Of a DNA stretch of 64,000 bases, positions 39,401 to 54,400 are shown piece after piece. Below the pieces are notes generated by a model. The model was given only the letters and a program-made list of their open reading frames with translations. It was not told the origin of the DNA and did not search any database. The position numbers and the translations under genes were made by a program. The DNA comes from Chaunax sp. Z400 (Eukaryota > Chordata > Actinopteri > Lophiiformes > Chaunacidae), in assembly GCA_037577475.1 (NCBI GenBank), contig CM075184.1:13705094-13769093 (forward strand), read 5' to 3'. The number at the start of each line of letters is the position of its first letter. Positions within the stretch are counted from its first letter, which is position 1.

Positions 39401-42400
39401 AGTGACAACACCTCAGGACCGCTCAACATACAATACTCACGGATGAATACTGTCCACCAGCTGTCATGTGATGGAGTTGAGGTGGGTCAGTGTGCGACAC
39501 ACAGTCTGGTAAGCTTGTAAGCAGCCTTAGTAAATGTGATACCTGGCTACTCACGTGTTACTGGGTCTTACATTGAGAATTTGTGTTGTGCAAGGTGTGA
39601 TTAATGTGTCTTCGATTGGAGTATCATAATGTTCTATGGCCAGACACCACGAAACGGCCCGAGGCTGTTACTGTAGAACAAACACTGGTCTCTGAAGCTA
39701 TCTGTAAGTGAGCTGTTGTTTATACCATCTTTGATAACAAGTCCCATCATGGCCCAAGTCAAAAACAACACTGAATATATGCAGATTAATTGAAAAAAAA
39801 ACCCAGCAACAACAATGTACTCATTAATTTAATTAACTATATTCATCTTTTCCTTTAGTTTAATTGTACAACTAGCTGGTTCAAAATAGTTGAAAGAGAA
39901 ATGTCTGCTTTTAGACTACGTCCATCTTCAGTTTTTCAGCTACATGACAAAAACGTCAGGCATCAGGAAGTTTTGAATTACGTGCACAGTGTAAAGTATA
40001 GTGTGAGTGTTTGTGATCTTAAGCCTTATCTTTTTCTGAGCAAGAACTCTTAGCACATAAGGTTGATGGACTTCTTTCCATTTTGATGTCTTGGTCTTCT
40101 TTTAAGCTACAATCAATATTAGTTATGCATGACTGCTGCCTCTTAATTAAAATGAAGATGTTAATTGAGGCAAGATCACACGAGCAGACATGTTAAATAC
40201 TTTTGGTCTGGTGTGTACTACTTTGGCAGGTCTGGTGTGTAAAGCAGTCTGAAAAGAGATTAATCCAAGTCTTCACCACGCTAAACAACACCATGCTGCA
40301 CCATAACCAGCCCACGAATGAATGTTTATATTGCTTCTTTTACATGACAATCAGGAATTTTTTTTTTTTTTTTTTTTTACATGGCATACTACATGCACGG
40401 TGCAACACACACACACACACACGTGTTTCTGTGTGTATGATTTTTCTGTTTGTACTTTCATGCAAAGTCTCACATCTGTTCATTAAACTATTGCAATTTA
40501 GCTTAATGCAATGTTTTGTCTGTGATTACTTATTGTCTGAGTTACATTAAGGTAAACAGATAATAACGCATCCATATACTACTATAATACTTTTTCCATA
40601 GGGTCATTTCTTTAATATGTTTTTTTTAGATTGAAGGGACAATGTCCCAATATTATACCAACAATGATTTTTTTAGTTTTTTTTTTTAACAATTAATTAG
40701 TTTTTTTATTAATTAAAAATAATTTATACAATTTTACTGGATATATTCACAAATTAATTTTAAAAAATGATGTGCAAATAATTAAATTATAAACAAACTA
40801 TATGACTAAGTTAGATAAACAAAAGTTAATGAATTCCAAAGTTTTAACAAATGTGTCTTAAGGGTATGGTTTAGGGCTGAGGCTATGGTGTGACTACTGC
40901 TTGGTTAAAGCTTTAGTCTCAGACTGTCCTTGACCACCTCAGGGCCGAGCATCTCTGAATGAGTTACTGTGACAGGCTCATGACAGCGGGAGACATGGGG
41001 ACAAGGTTACATAGCCCGCCCCGCCGCCACTTCCCCCTGATCTGACCCCAGTAAATGTGCCCCATTCCTGGATCTTATTTACACTCCAGCTCGCTCTGTA
41101 ATAAAAGCTCCATCATGCAGTATTCATAGGGCCTCTCTCTATGTCTCTGAAGTTAGGGTTGTGGGTTAGAGAGACTGGCCTCCTGGATCAGGGCTAACTT
41201 GGGACTCTTATATTGTCACATGGATGATGGGCTGCTTTTCTCTCAGACTATCTCACCTGACACAGCTACTGTATAATGGTTCTCCTAACTGACGCAGGCA
41301 GACAGAAGCCTTAACAGACATACACATGCCTGTACACACAGGAGGTACACCTCCTAACTAAACATTCAAAAAGTGATAGTACCAGGTAGTGCTTGTTAAG
41401 TAAATGAAACCAATTTGGCTTTGCATTATCGACTTTATTTATCAATAATTTCTATTTCATCAAGACGGCTGTGACGCATTGTGTGAAATATTGCTGTGTG
41501 TAACAGACAGCATAACCTGCACCAACTCAGTATTGATGTGACTTCTCCTTTTGGGGACGTTGGTCAGAGTATTATAGCAGCACTGTGTGCACAACTCTCT
41601 ACTCTAGGACATCACAACAAAACACAAGGAGGCAGCACCATGTAGCTAATAAGCTAGTCCAGGAGTCCTGCTGCTAACAAGCCAAATGCTGTCAGAACAG
41701 TAAGAGATGCTCAAATTGTACATCTTGCAAAACCGAAAGAAAATAAGTGTTGTAAAAGAAATTATTTATTTGTATATTTGCTGTTTTTATATCTGTATTG
41801 TAGGTTACATGTTACACTATGTCCCATTTAGAATTAACTGGAACAACAGCAATGCTTTTTTTTTTATTGAACCCAGGCTTCAGATTAGTTTTATTTATTA
41901 TAGAACTGTATTAGGCTGCATTCAAGGAGTTGTAGTTTAGCATATATAGTGACACTCCTCTCCAAAACACACATTATTTACATATAGTCCAAACCCACTA
42001 AACCAAGTTTACAGCGATGAAGTGTCAAACAGCCACCACAATCTTCATCTCTAACAGTGAGAGTGCACTAATGCAGATTTTTCTGCTGAGAAGTCAAAGT
42101 TTACACATTGTCATGCCAGCAAAACATAATCCACTGTGAAAACAGACAGCTACGGAAAACAAATTAAAAAAATGTTCTCTTAAGTAGCATTTTGAGGGGC
42201 ACTGTGATGCCAGGTGTAAACTACAGTCACATTCAATAGGTTTCAGGCACAATCTAAAAATATCTGGATACAAAACACAAGGTTACCACCAATTAAGCAA
42301 ATAGGTTCAGCCCTTCAAAAAATGATCTAAATGGTGTTAAAAGAGCAAAGTCAATAGGTAAGTCTATAATAGAACAGCTGTGGGCGTCTAAGTAGATGTC

Positions 42401-45400
42401 ATCATAGTCACTGCCAGGCAAATTTGCTTGTTTTAATTGCACGTCTGGATCCAGGAGTCATGAAAATAGCCTGTGTGTCCTTGTTATTGTATACATGAGC
42501 CACAGAGTCAGTTAGATTGGTGGACAAGATGGACCTCTGAGAGTGTAATAAAAAACAAAGACTGACATTGATGGATGGCTAGGTCAGCACATGGCTATGG
42601 AGAGCTGAGGTGTTGGTAACATCCAATTGAGTCTAAATAGCTCTGGGTCATAAATGGGCTAAGAGGTTAAAAGGTGGGGAGTGGCAGTGCTTTTCACATT
42701 TGATAAGCTGGGACACAGGGTAGAGGCTGAGGAGGACAGAGAATTGGTTTCCAAACAATGAAGCTGGCTCTCCATGCTTTTATATACAGTGTTTCAAAAT
42801 GGCTAATTTCCATCTTGATGCAGCAAGAATTTGAAATTTGATCGCAATGTCAATAAAATGGTTCAATCCTGTTAATTCCAGCCGAGAAATACTACAAAAA
42901 TCAAATCACTACCATCAGCCTGTGATCTTGAACGCATCATTCACACCTTTATTTTTTTCCTGACTTGACTTCTGTAACTCTCCTTTTTTTCCTGCCTGGG
43001 TCAAACCATCCTGGCGTGACTCGACTCTTCACGTTTTCATCTCTTCATGCACTTGATTGAATAATCTCTGCTTTCTGTCCAGACCCTAGAGAAAAACCTG
43101 CCATGATAAAACTTTTGTGAAGACAAACTTCTTGTACTTTATCACTGTTCTGCCTTAAACTACATTAATTTACTTTTAACATGAAATATCTGTGATGATA
43201 TTTGTAGAGAAGAGCTTGTATAAATTGTAATTAGTTGCCTGAGTATTAAAATGAAAACTCCAGCCAAACTGAATACAAGGTGATGCTAAGGGAAGAGTGA
43301 TAATAAATAATTAGAGCCTTTTTTGACGGTGACAAAAATAATTACAATTAGAGAAACAGGCAAGCAGTTAAGAGTTACTGTGAAAATTTGAAGGAGCTGA
43401 TGTCAGGGTCACCAACACAATTAACACAAATTTCCTCTAGCTCTCATGGCTAGTTAAAGAGACAGGAAGCCTAAAAACACTAGGATGTATTATACCTTTT
43501 CTGCCTAATATATAAATGAAAAGCAGATTACATTTATTATTTCTTTCATGGCAAAAAGTGATCATTGAAATGTTTCTTTTACTACTACCACTACTAAATA
43601 ATCCAAGGCTACATGTTCCATTTCAAAATTCCATACTTTTCAAACTTCTCAGGATTTAAAATGCACAAACAGAAAGATATTTATTATGTAAACACGTTTT
43701 CAAAACCAAACAGTTAATGTGTGTGTTAAATTCTGACTACGTATGCTATTACGCTGTAAGTTTTTTTCTTTTCTTTTTGAGAATCCTCAGCAAATCAGGC
43801 TTTATATTTGCAATTTTAAAGCCAGCCCTGTGAAAACTTGCATTTCCTGCTTTCTGGCTGTCAAACATATCTGAGCAGAAAGGAGGCAAACTTTACAGTG
43901 CTACCTATAGCGATACTTTAAAATGTTGAATAAATATTATTAAAATGTCCCCAATATAAGAACAAAAAATAAGTCAAATGAAACTTCAATGATGTAATTC
44001 CACAGCATGTGTGCTGTCTTGTTAATTACTGTGTCCATGGAAACATCGATGAATGCTACCATAAAGCTATGGTTTCCTTTAGCAGAAAAGATTTGTTTAT
44101 TTGGGATGCTACTGTATGTATGCACAAACTATCCTTAACAAAATCTCCAGCTTTGACAAGACAAAATGTCTATATCATCTGTAATGTCCATCAGAAGCAC
44201 ACTTTTTAGTATAAATACTGTCACTTGTACATGACTGTTAGAGGCACAGTACACACTAAACCTATTGCGTACGATTTGGAATACAGCATGTTTAGTGACA
44301 GCTCCAAAGGCTACGTCTTGTAAAGTATGTTTGAGCTCCTCGGCTAACTGAATGAGTTACATCTGAATTGAAATGGACATGAAATACAACTCCACTAAGG
44401 TCGTATAGGCTGTTTTTTATTTGTTTTTGTATTTTCTCCTTCCAACCTTAAAAATTTTAGCACCACAGTATATGGATTTTTTTGTTTTGCTGGTTAAATT
44501 GACTGAGAAGCTGTAGGGATTACAATATTGGCCTTCACCAATGCAGTGTAACTATTTCTAGCACCAAATATCAGCAATCTTATTCTACTACAACTATGAG
44601 AGATTGACTATTTTGAAACCCTCTTAAAGTCATAAAGCAGTAAAAGGTGGCTGGAAAGAAAAGTGTGAAATAAAAAAAAGGCAGAATTGTGAATGTGATA
44701 GATTGGAAATGTATTGGGTTTACTGGAGACTGTGTGAGGCAAACCAATCTGTCAAATCAAGGTTAGCCTGAGCAGTGATCAATACTTCAATCTCAATAAA
44801 ACAGCTCAATAGCTAAGGATTGATGGGGAGGAGGAAAGACAAGGTGGGGAAAAGGAGGATAGAAAAAGCGACACAAATGCCAACCTTGTCATAATGTTAG
44901 CGGGGCAGTAATACATTTGTCTAGCCGGAAAGGACGGAGCTCTTCTGTCGTGTCAGGGAATGTGCTGTGGTATAGACAGAATATCCATTGCTGCCATGGC
45001 TTACAGCCCCAAATCAATATTATATATGTTTGCAACCTTCAAACCAGAATAAATAAATGCAAGTATAGACACAAACCAGCATGATCGATAGCACACCAAA
45101 AACTGAGACACGGCAGATGAAGGAACAGAGGAGGAATGGTCAACAATGGAGTACCCTTCACAGAACCCTCGTGATGAGTTTGTCATTAAGAAATTAGAAA
45201 AAATATAAAAGGCTGCTCATCAGTCTAAAACTGACCGAGACGTTCTTCTTTAATATTTGCACTTTCTAGAGGCTGTCGGTGCTTCAACGTGAGAGCTCAG
45301 AAAAACCTACTTGTAAACTGTGCCTCCGTTTCCATGGCCGAGCTGTTCTTGATAGTGGATATCTTGGGCATTTATCTGCAGAGCCAAAAAGACACAAAGA

Positions 45401-47614
45401 TATGGTGTTATAACATAAGAAGACATGCAACCAGTTGATGATCTGTGTAAGTACACAGGTGAGAGAGAGAGAGGACCATGTTGTAACTGCAGGCTATGAA
45501 CTAGGAGAACATTCAGGTCACTCCAAGTTCAGCAACAGAGGAAAGAAAACAGAGGGACAGAAGGAGGAGACGGGAGATCAATACAATATTTGCTGTCCAA
45601 TTTATAAAAGGATGATCCTCTTGGATGAGAGGGGGAGTGACTGATGTAGAGTTTAATGACGATTTGTTTGCTGCTTTTGTTCCATTTACTTTGATAAAAA
45701 AAAACAGTGTCAGAGGCAGGAAATATAATATATCCTGAGCCAACATGGCCAGTCTGAACAAATGTTTCATCCTCTCGCCTATTTTGAAATGACCAATATC
45801 AAAATCTTCTTGTAGGTCAACGAAATTCTTCACTCAGAGCATTCAGAGAGTGCATTCCTCTGAAAAAAAAGCCATTGTCATTAAAAGTCAAGCAATCAGC
45901 AAATAGTTGCAGGCAAAGCCAAAACAAAAGAATGTTGACAGACAGTCACAGACAGACTTTAAAAAACAAGTATTTTAAACACGTATTCCCTTAAAACAGA
46001 TTTAGACAGATAACAAGTGTCCACACAAAAAGTATAAAACAAAAAGCCATTAAATATAAATATTTTAAACACATACACTTTTAAATATTTGTGAATATTT
46101 TACTTAGAATAGCAAAAAGTCATAAATATTAGTAAACTATATACACTTGATCTTTTTCAATGATGCCTAAAGCCTATTCTTTATTGAGTAATTCAGAAAA
46201 ATGACAATATTTGCCCGACCTCGCAGTGATACAAAAAAAAAAAAGAACAAAAACAAAAAAATCATGAATCTGAATCTGCCGTAAAATCCTATTCAGCTCT
46301 TTTTGGGCGTAGGCCCACCCCTTCACATAATTTAATCGAAATCCATTTGTAACTTTTTTGAGATATCTTGTCCAAAAACAGACCGTGAAAGAAACACTGG
46401 ATCACATAACCTCATAACTCTTCAATAAGGAACTATTCAGCATTGAGGATGACAGCATAACATCTGTAAAGTCCCTGAAGGTGGAGACGGGTGGTGGATA
46501 ATCATAAAACGCAAACAGAGGAAAACGTTGACTCCTTAAGTTTGTTACTGTATTTGAATATGTTTTAATTTCTAATGTTAATGACATACAGTAGTTGAAA
46601 ATAAAACATACCACAAACATATCAATATATAGTTGTTCTATATTTTAAATACCTACATTAAATAAATTACACATTCAATCTCTGCTAAAAAGCCAATTTT
46701 AACATTTACATAAACTTAGAAACTAGTGATACAAAACCTCAATTCTAAAACTGAAAAGCCATATTATTTTAAAATAGCTGTAGAACACAAGTCCTCTTGA
46801 TGTAAAGACAAATGTACAAACTGCTAGGGTCCTGGCAATTCCTTATTCTATGCATAAAACAAGCATGTTACACAGGTAGAAATAAGTTAAGTTGTCCCCC
46901 TTAACTCATTTCTTCTTAATTGTACATCCGAGAAAAAATTTCATTTTGCAAAATAAAATAACACTAAAATGCTTAAAATTCAGTTTTTAAGTAATGCTGT
47001 GGAAAACCCTCATCTGAGACAAATCCAACTCACAGAATGAGCCTAAATTCAACTTGTAACCATGACAACGAAAAAATACAAACAATAAAATGAAAATGGG
47101 GATAATAATAAGGAAATATTATATATACATATATGAAATATAAAATATAGAGTATAAAAAAACATTTTTGGAACGAAAAACTTTGATTCCATTTGTATCA
47201 AAAAAGGACAGCGTTTAAAATGTGGAGTGAATAATTCACTAATTGATTGTTTCACAGGTTCCTGCAGGTTGCAGGCTAACGGTATCGTGTCAATGAGCCA
47301 GTTTGTATGGACAGATGCGTGTTTGTATTGCGGTCGATATGATATCAATGTTGGGCTGTAGAGACTAATTTTGTACAAACAGAAAGATTCAGACATCATG
47401 CATGTCTCCCTATTCACCTAAATTGATTAGATCACACGGCGACAGCAAGGAGGTAAAGAGAATGAGAAGAGATGAATGAAAGGATGGAGGAGAAGGGAGA
47501 GAACAGCTCTATTAGTTCACTGTGCTACGGCAGAAACCTGAGAGGCTATTGGCTTAATTGTCTTCTTGACACGCTAGTGCCAGTGTGTGTGTGTGTGTGC
47601 TCACGCGTGCATGC

Positions 47615-47654
<40 letters not shown>

Positions 47655-48215
47655 GTGAGTGAGAGAGCGTTGATAAAAGAGACATACATGTTTGCAGTAG
47701 GCTGGCTCTCACAGACCTCCTGCTCCCAGATCAGCACAGTGAAGAGACAATAACCAAATACACATTCTCTATAACATTCCCTCAACTGGCATCACAGAAA
47801 ATCAATAGAGGAGTCAACCACTGGTGAGAATGTGCTCTGGTCGGTGGAAACTAGATGTGACAACAAGAGCAGTGAGATAACAGTGGTCAAATTCTACTTT
47901 AAACCAAAACACAGGCGTACCTGTCCATTTGTCAGGATCCTCTTTAGCTCAGCGGACGACTTTTTCAAGCTGAAGGAAGGAACACAACACAGATTCACTG
48001 ATATTAAATATCACAGACATCGTTCTTCTCATCAATCAACTATCCAGCTGCGGTTCATTCCAGGCAGTGTAACATGCTCCTCATCCCCAGAAAGCTCACC
48101 TGTTGTTGGCCATGGAGTCTGGGATAGCTTGAGTGCAGTCATTGGCTGGGTTAGGTCTGGTGTTAACCTGAAGGTAGGTATAAGGTATATGCTCAAATGT
48201 GAAAGGAAACACACA

Positions 48216-48255
<40 letters not shown>

Positions 48256-48318
48256 ACACACACACACCACACACACACACACCACACACACACACACACA
48301 CAGACACACACACACACA

Positions 48319-48405
<87 letters not shown>

Positions 48406-51400
48406 CACACGCATTTGGTGGTCAAGGCCAAAATACAGGCAGACATTTAGCCAGACCCTCTAATGAACAAGAACACAACACAAGCTCTCAGTTCAGTCTG
48501 AAGGTTAATTGGCTTTCGTGGGAGTGAAGGGAGGCAGAAAAAGAAGAGAGGAGAGGAGAGGAGAGGAGAGGTGAACTAAAGCAGTATGGCATTACAGTAG
48601 AGGGAATCACACAGAAATACCAGATTTGGGCAAAGGCTAGAGTTAAGACATCAGGAAATTTCAAGCCTCTCAAGGAATATTGTTCTTTATGTCTATTCAT
48701 CTGCGTCTATGTTTACTCCAAAGACCTCGGCTCTCAACCCAGATATCTTACACAAAAGAAGAGACAAGACCCTGTAACGAGGATACTAAAAATAACTAAT
48801 TTAATTGAGGTCAAAAGGCCGGTGTGTTGGGTCCACTGAAGAACAGGGATTCTCTTTTTAATTAGTGCCCAGGAAGACCTAATTTAAACAGTGCACAAGA
48901 CTCCCCTCAGCCAATTACTTTTATATTAAAACTAGAGAAAAGAGAGAAGAGATTACCGAACGACTACAGGTTTTTGGAAAACATCCATCTTCTCAAAACA
49001 GACCCTTGACCTTAAAAAAAAAAAGTGACACAGTTCAGTAGCTGTTAAAACTCCTCAGAGGATACATTAAATAAAAATACTTTTAGTATTGGGAAGGTGG
49101 AGGTGATTTTATTTTTGAAATGGATATAATGTGGATCATCTGGAGAGATGGAGGTGGTGTCAAATCATTTAACCCCTGGTAATTAGCGATGAGTTTCAAT
49201 CGCAACATATGCCCAACATAAAATGGGAAGGTCTGTGGAAGGCCACTGGTAAATGGTACAGGGGGCTTGTAGTGACAATTTCATGGCTGAAGAATGACAT
49301 CCACCTTATTGACTTAGTTTTTACTCTAATCAATGCTGATGTCCTGCACATCACATGGAACAAGAGGATCATAATGCTCAGGAGGGGGATCAAGGTTTCA
49401 GCATAACATCTTGCTCTTAAATGGCTATCCAGGCGTAACAACCAGGAATACTGGGAGATAGAGAAGGAGAGAGAGAGAGAGAGACGAGACCCACAAAAGT
49501 CACAGCCAGCCATCTCCATACATAAACATAGACGAGGAGAGCGAGAAAATGAGTGAAAGTAAAGGAGAGCCTTGACTTCAATTGACATTTCAATAAGTGG
49601 AACACAGCGTTACCAATTCATTTGTCTCAACTTCCCTCTTTCCCCTCCCCTCAGTCTCTGTGTAAGGCAGCTGAAACAATTATTGAGATAGGTACCTTCA
49701 GGCCATGTATGTTCCGGATCCCTGGAGTCTTGCCGGCTGAAACAGTAATTGACTAGATTGTAGAACACATCACTGGGCCATTTACAAACGTGCTGAAAAG
49801 AAATCAGTTCTTTATAAAGAAAAAAAAAAAGACGAAATGAAATGAGAGTTATTCTGAAATTAGTTGTAGACGAGAGAGTGATTGAGATGTTGGGCTCTTG
49901 AGACAGCTGGTGGTACGTTTGAAAAACAAAATCAGAGTGTGAAAGAAAAGGGAGAAATAGAAAGAGAGAGGTGGATACAGAATAAAAGAGAGAAAGGCAA
50001 TAAAATGTTTAGTCACTTTGCCCTTGAGGCCTGTTAACAATTATGTATGACTTTGAGTGGTGAGAAAACTATATGAAGATATAAAAAAAAAAAGGGCTTG
50101 TATTGAAAAAGCACTCATCGTAAAAACCAGCTCAGAAAGAAACAACACAATGCCTGAGAACGAGGCTTAGCCTGAACACAAGCGTGCAGTTCCAATGTCC
50201 TTGGAGCAAAAGAAATGTAGATTTATAAATGACTGTCAACACAATAACAGAATGAGCCAATGAATTTTAATGTTGTCCAGAGGCTGCATTCTTATTTCTA
50301 GTCACCAAATGCTCCCATTTTCCTATTGTTTGAACACAGCACAACTGATTTACCCAAATAGCAGCTAAAATATAAACAATTGTGTGAATATCATTTTTTA
50401 TTTTGGCTTTTGGCACACTAATTATAAAGATGTTTTGAGCCTTTCAGCATTACCAGTCTATAACGAACTCTAACATGTACCTCGTGGAAAAATCTGTAGA
50501 GGGTCCGGCAGCAGTCCATTCATTCGTTGTTCGTTCATTGTGTTGAAGTACTAAAGGGGGAAGAAAAATTAGAAATAGTTGAGAGAAACGGAACTTATAT
50601 ATATACATATATATATATTTCTTTTTTTCTTTTTTTTAAAGCAGCTCCATAAATAAAGAAAGACTGAAAATCACAAAAAAAAAGTCAAACAGATGAGGAG
50701 AAGTCGTGGTAAATGTGTAATTTGACTCTGCACTACACTAACATTTTAAAATAGAACACACACACACACAAAAAGGTTTAGTTAAATGACGTCAGCACTC
50801 GTCTGCAGTTGCTCCCTAAAATGCGAGCGTGCTGTGCCGAAATCTGTTGCCAATGAGGACCAATGCCCTCTGGGCTTGTTCTGAAGGAGTGTAGCATTAA
50901 CCCTTCTCTCCTCCAGGTCAGCAGCTCACCAAACACTCACATCCTACAGGACCGACACATGCACACACACTCTGGAGCCTCTCGCATGCTTGCCAAGGCA
51001 ATGTAATAATTGATGTTTCAGTTAACCAAACCATCTGTTAAACTGTGAGCTTGTGTGTGTTTGTTGTGTCTGTGTGCGTATGTGTTCTGTTTATGTCCCC
51101 CTCCTTCAAACCAACAGAAATTAATATCGAGACCTTGCCAAAGACACAGTTGGACAGATATATATATATATATATCTTTATGGAATCCACACGTGCATGT
51201 GTTCATTGTGTTTCATTTACAATAAAGCATAACCAAGTCATCACAGAGATATGTAAATTTGTGCTATCATGGTGGGGTGGGGGGTGGGAGGATCAGAATG
51301 GCTACCCAAGTGGCACAGCTGTTATTAAAAGGCCTATTTATCACTGTCAGGTCCCTTTTCGCTCCTAGCCCTCTGCTTTTGCCCTCCAGCGTTCTCACTA

Positions 51401-54400
51401 GGCCACATCTGAACAATGGGCCTAATACCAAAAAACATGTTGTGTGTGTTGAGGGTGTGTTTGTGTCTGTGAGGGGGGGGGTCAGGCTTCACATACCTTT
51501 AATTTTCCGCTCAGCTAGTTTATTGATTACGGCTGCAATTACCACCTAATCTGTAGTAGGTATGTTATTAAAAGACATTCTCCATTGTTGGCCAATAACT
51601 AAACAGTGTCCATTCCCAAATACCATTCCTCAGCCTAAAGGGACAATAGGGAGAGCGAGAGCAGAGACTGGGTCTCATCATCATTAGCAGACTGAGGGGA
51701 AATGGGAGCAAGAATGGTGGAATTAGAGCTACTACCTCCAGGGGGAGCTGAGCGAGGAACAGATGAGGTCACATGTTTTTTTTAGCACCTGACACGGGCC
51801 GGTCTTTAACTTTGAACAGGGGCATCTGTCTTTTAAGGTGTCAAACAATGATTAGAGATGCCTGGAAGACTAGTGGTCCTCAGAGGAGCATGTAGCAATC
51901 AATGTTCTCTGTGATGGGGATAGTTTTCACAAATGCCCTCTGCAGACGGATGTTAATTAAGTGCTGAATTTGAGCATTAATTTTGCTCTGCAACGAGGAG
52001 CATGAATTTTTCACTGGGCTATGTTAAAGCAGGGATCTTACATAAGTAAAAAAAAACAAAAACAAACACTGTGTAGAAAGTCATATTTAAAAGTCTAGTA
52101 TTAAATGTATTATCACAAACATCTGAACACACACATGGACACATGAACACAAGGAGCAACCACCAGAGACGTATCTCACCTATCACCTAACATGCTGGTT
52201 TCCATTAATTCCTATTAATTTCACATAATGGCTGTCTGCTCACCTGAAATTAACAACACTGAGGGAAAAATCCACCGGGCTTTCTGTCAAGGCCAAATGG
52301 CTAACGCAGCAAACAACCGTAACTAGGAATAAATCGTCTGAACACAAATGCAAATGACTGCTGAAATGCATAACCCTCGCACAAGACATTTAAAGTACCC
52401 GGATAGTGTAAATTATATTTTAGTGAGCCAAGTATTTTCCAGGTGATCAGCAGCTTTTTCTACACTTTTCTGTCCCACGAGGAGTAAAAAGCCATTTCAG
52501 GGCTCCTGGATTTGTTGGCTAAAAATTCACTGTACAAATGGCTTTTTTATAATTTTGTGGACGAAGCAGGATGGAGGATACTAAAATACTTGCGCTGGGT
52601 AGAATATGAGGTGCAGGTCAGAGGCATACATCAATATGCTGCCACATCATCTGAATAAAGAGTTGGGACAATAAGATGTGATTATCCATAACAAAATGAA
52701 ATAATACCAGCGGTTTATTTTAGCCTGCCCTGCAAAATCAAAACCTAACCCTAAACTGATGATAAAGAAAAGTACACAGTATATAAAATATTTAACTAAA
52801 TTAACTGATGTCACATAAAAATGGCTGCCTTTGCCATTGTAGCTTGTTGCTGTTATAGTTGTATTATAGTTTCAGGATATCCCTAAAACCTGATTGGTTT
52901 TATTAATCTCCTCTTAAGTTACTCCCACTCAAACAGGACACACAGCACGACAAGGCAAAATCAAAAAGAACCTCAACATGTCTGCTGGATGTGGGAGGTC
53001 AATATTTTTTTTCCATCCCTGTTTCACTCATTGGCACAACAACAGTCTCTCTTTGCTTAATCACCCTGCTACCCTGGACTACTTAATGATTAAAAAGCAA
53101 CCACAAGTGGATGCATGATGAGAATGGACAAAAAAACAAGGACTGTAAATTGTGCCTGTGGCTCTAGCAGCATCATTGTGAGCTGATGGGGGGTAAAAGA
53201 CATCTACAGATGAAAGTAGATTTTGAACAATTCTGCAGCCCAGGGGGCCGCTCTTTAATGAGGCAAAACTTTAAGTACTGAATAATAAATAATAAAAATT
53301 GACAGTTCATTTAGCTTTCAGTGTACCTCGTAGAGAAACCCATTACACGTCATTACTCTTACTGTCCATGGTATGAGCAGTAAGTATGTTGGAATATGAA
53401 AATGTTCAGCACAAGGTGGCAGAGCTGAAGTGTGTATGTTTGTGATGGCGAGTATGTTGCACAGTTTTTCCCCTACCAATCTGGTAATTCTGACATTTCC
53501 TACTGCAGCAAAAAACACATTTAAAGCTTTTCAGACTGATCTCATCATGCCATCTACATGGTGTAGCAGCTCAACAAGCTGAGGGCAGAAGGAACTTGGA
53601 TAAACAGTCAGGCTGACAGTTTTAGTTTTATGTGCGAGGGTTTTGAGATGCCTGTCTCTATGGGAGGTCAGTGGCTCTTTCATTGTGCTGCACAAAGCAA
53701 TGAAAAACACAAGGCATTTAAAGCAACGTCCCTGTTACTGTGTCCAGTCAAGTTTTTTATGTGCAAACCCCCAAATCACAAAGTTGCTTCAGAGGGCTTT
53801 ATAATCACCACGGCATTAAATGCCCTATGTTATAGATCCTTGATTTGGATTGGAAAAGCTCCATAAAAAAGTAAAAATGCATGAGAAACCTTAGAATGGA
53901 TAACAGGAAAGGGATCTCACTTTCAAGATGCTCAGACATGACGTCATATTTATGTTGCAGACAGTAAAGGCAACAGAAAGGTCGGATCTGTTTTCATCAC
54001 AACTATTTTCAAATGAAGAGAGAGCCCCCAGAAAACTCCAACAACAGGAAACATAGAATTTTTGGGATGGATGTGTGGCATGATAAAAAAAAGAAAAAAA
54101 TCAATTTACTTATTTACATACTCACATATGACAGCATGGCTTTGAGTTCTTCATCACTTCTTACGGTGATTCTGTCCCCCACCTCATCTTCATCTGAAAA
54201 AATATGATATAAAAGCGTGTCAAAATTTGGATTTTTTTTTAAAACAAATAAATCATTTAATCAGCTATCAACATCATGGGCAACACACAAACCAAGCACA
54301 TTTTAATACAAAACATGATACAGCAAATATAGCTAAACTTTAACACAAAATATAGTGTTACATTAACTAATACTTGCATATTAATACTTTGAAGGTGAGC

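Larger units (their letters stand above)
50551..54125. other. map2k5 intron between exons 4 and 3 (3.6 kb)
   Basis: No exon seen. It has AT runs near 50600 and 51160, a G run at 51473-51481, and a long complex non-repetitive stretch at 51600-52060 that is a candidate regulatory element. Confidence 0.65.

Noticed and set aside
48032..48450. Long open frames of alternating Val-Cys or Thr-His on both strands
   Set aside because: They are direct translations of the CA/GT microsatellite, and the true content nearby is map2k5 exon 6.
52738..52760. Telomere-like 'cctaaccctaaa'
   Set aside because: Only a little over one repeat unit; not an interstitial telomere array.
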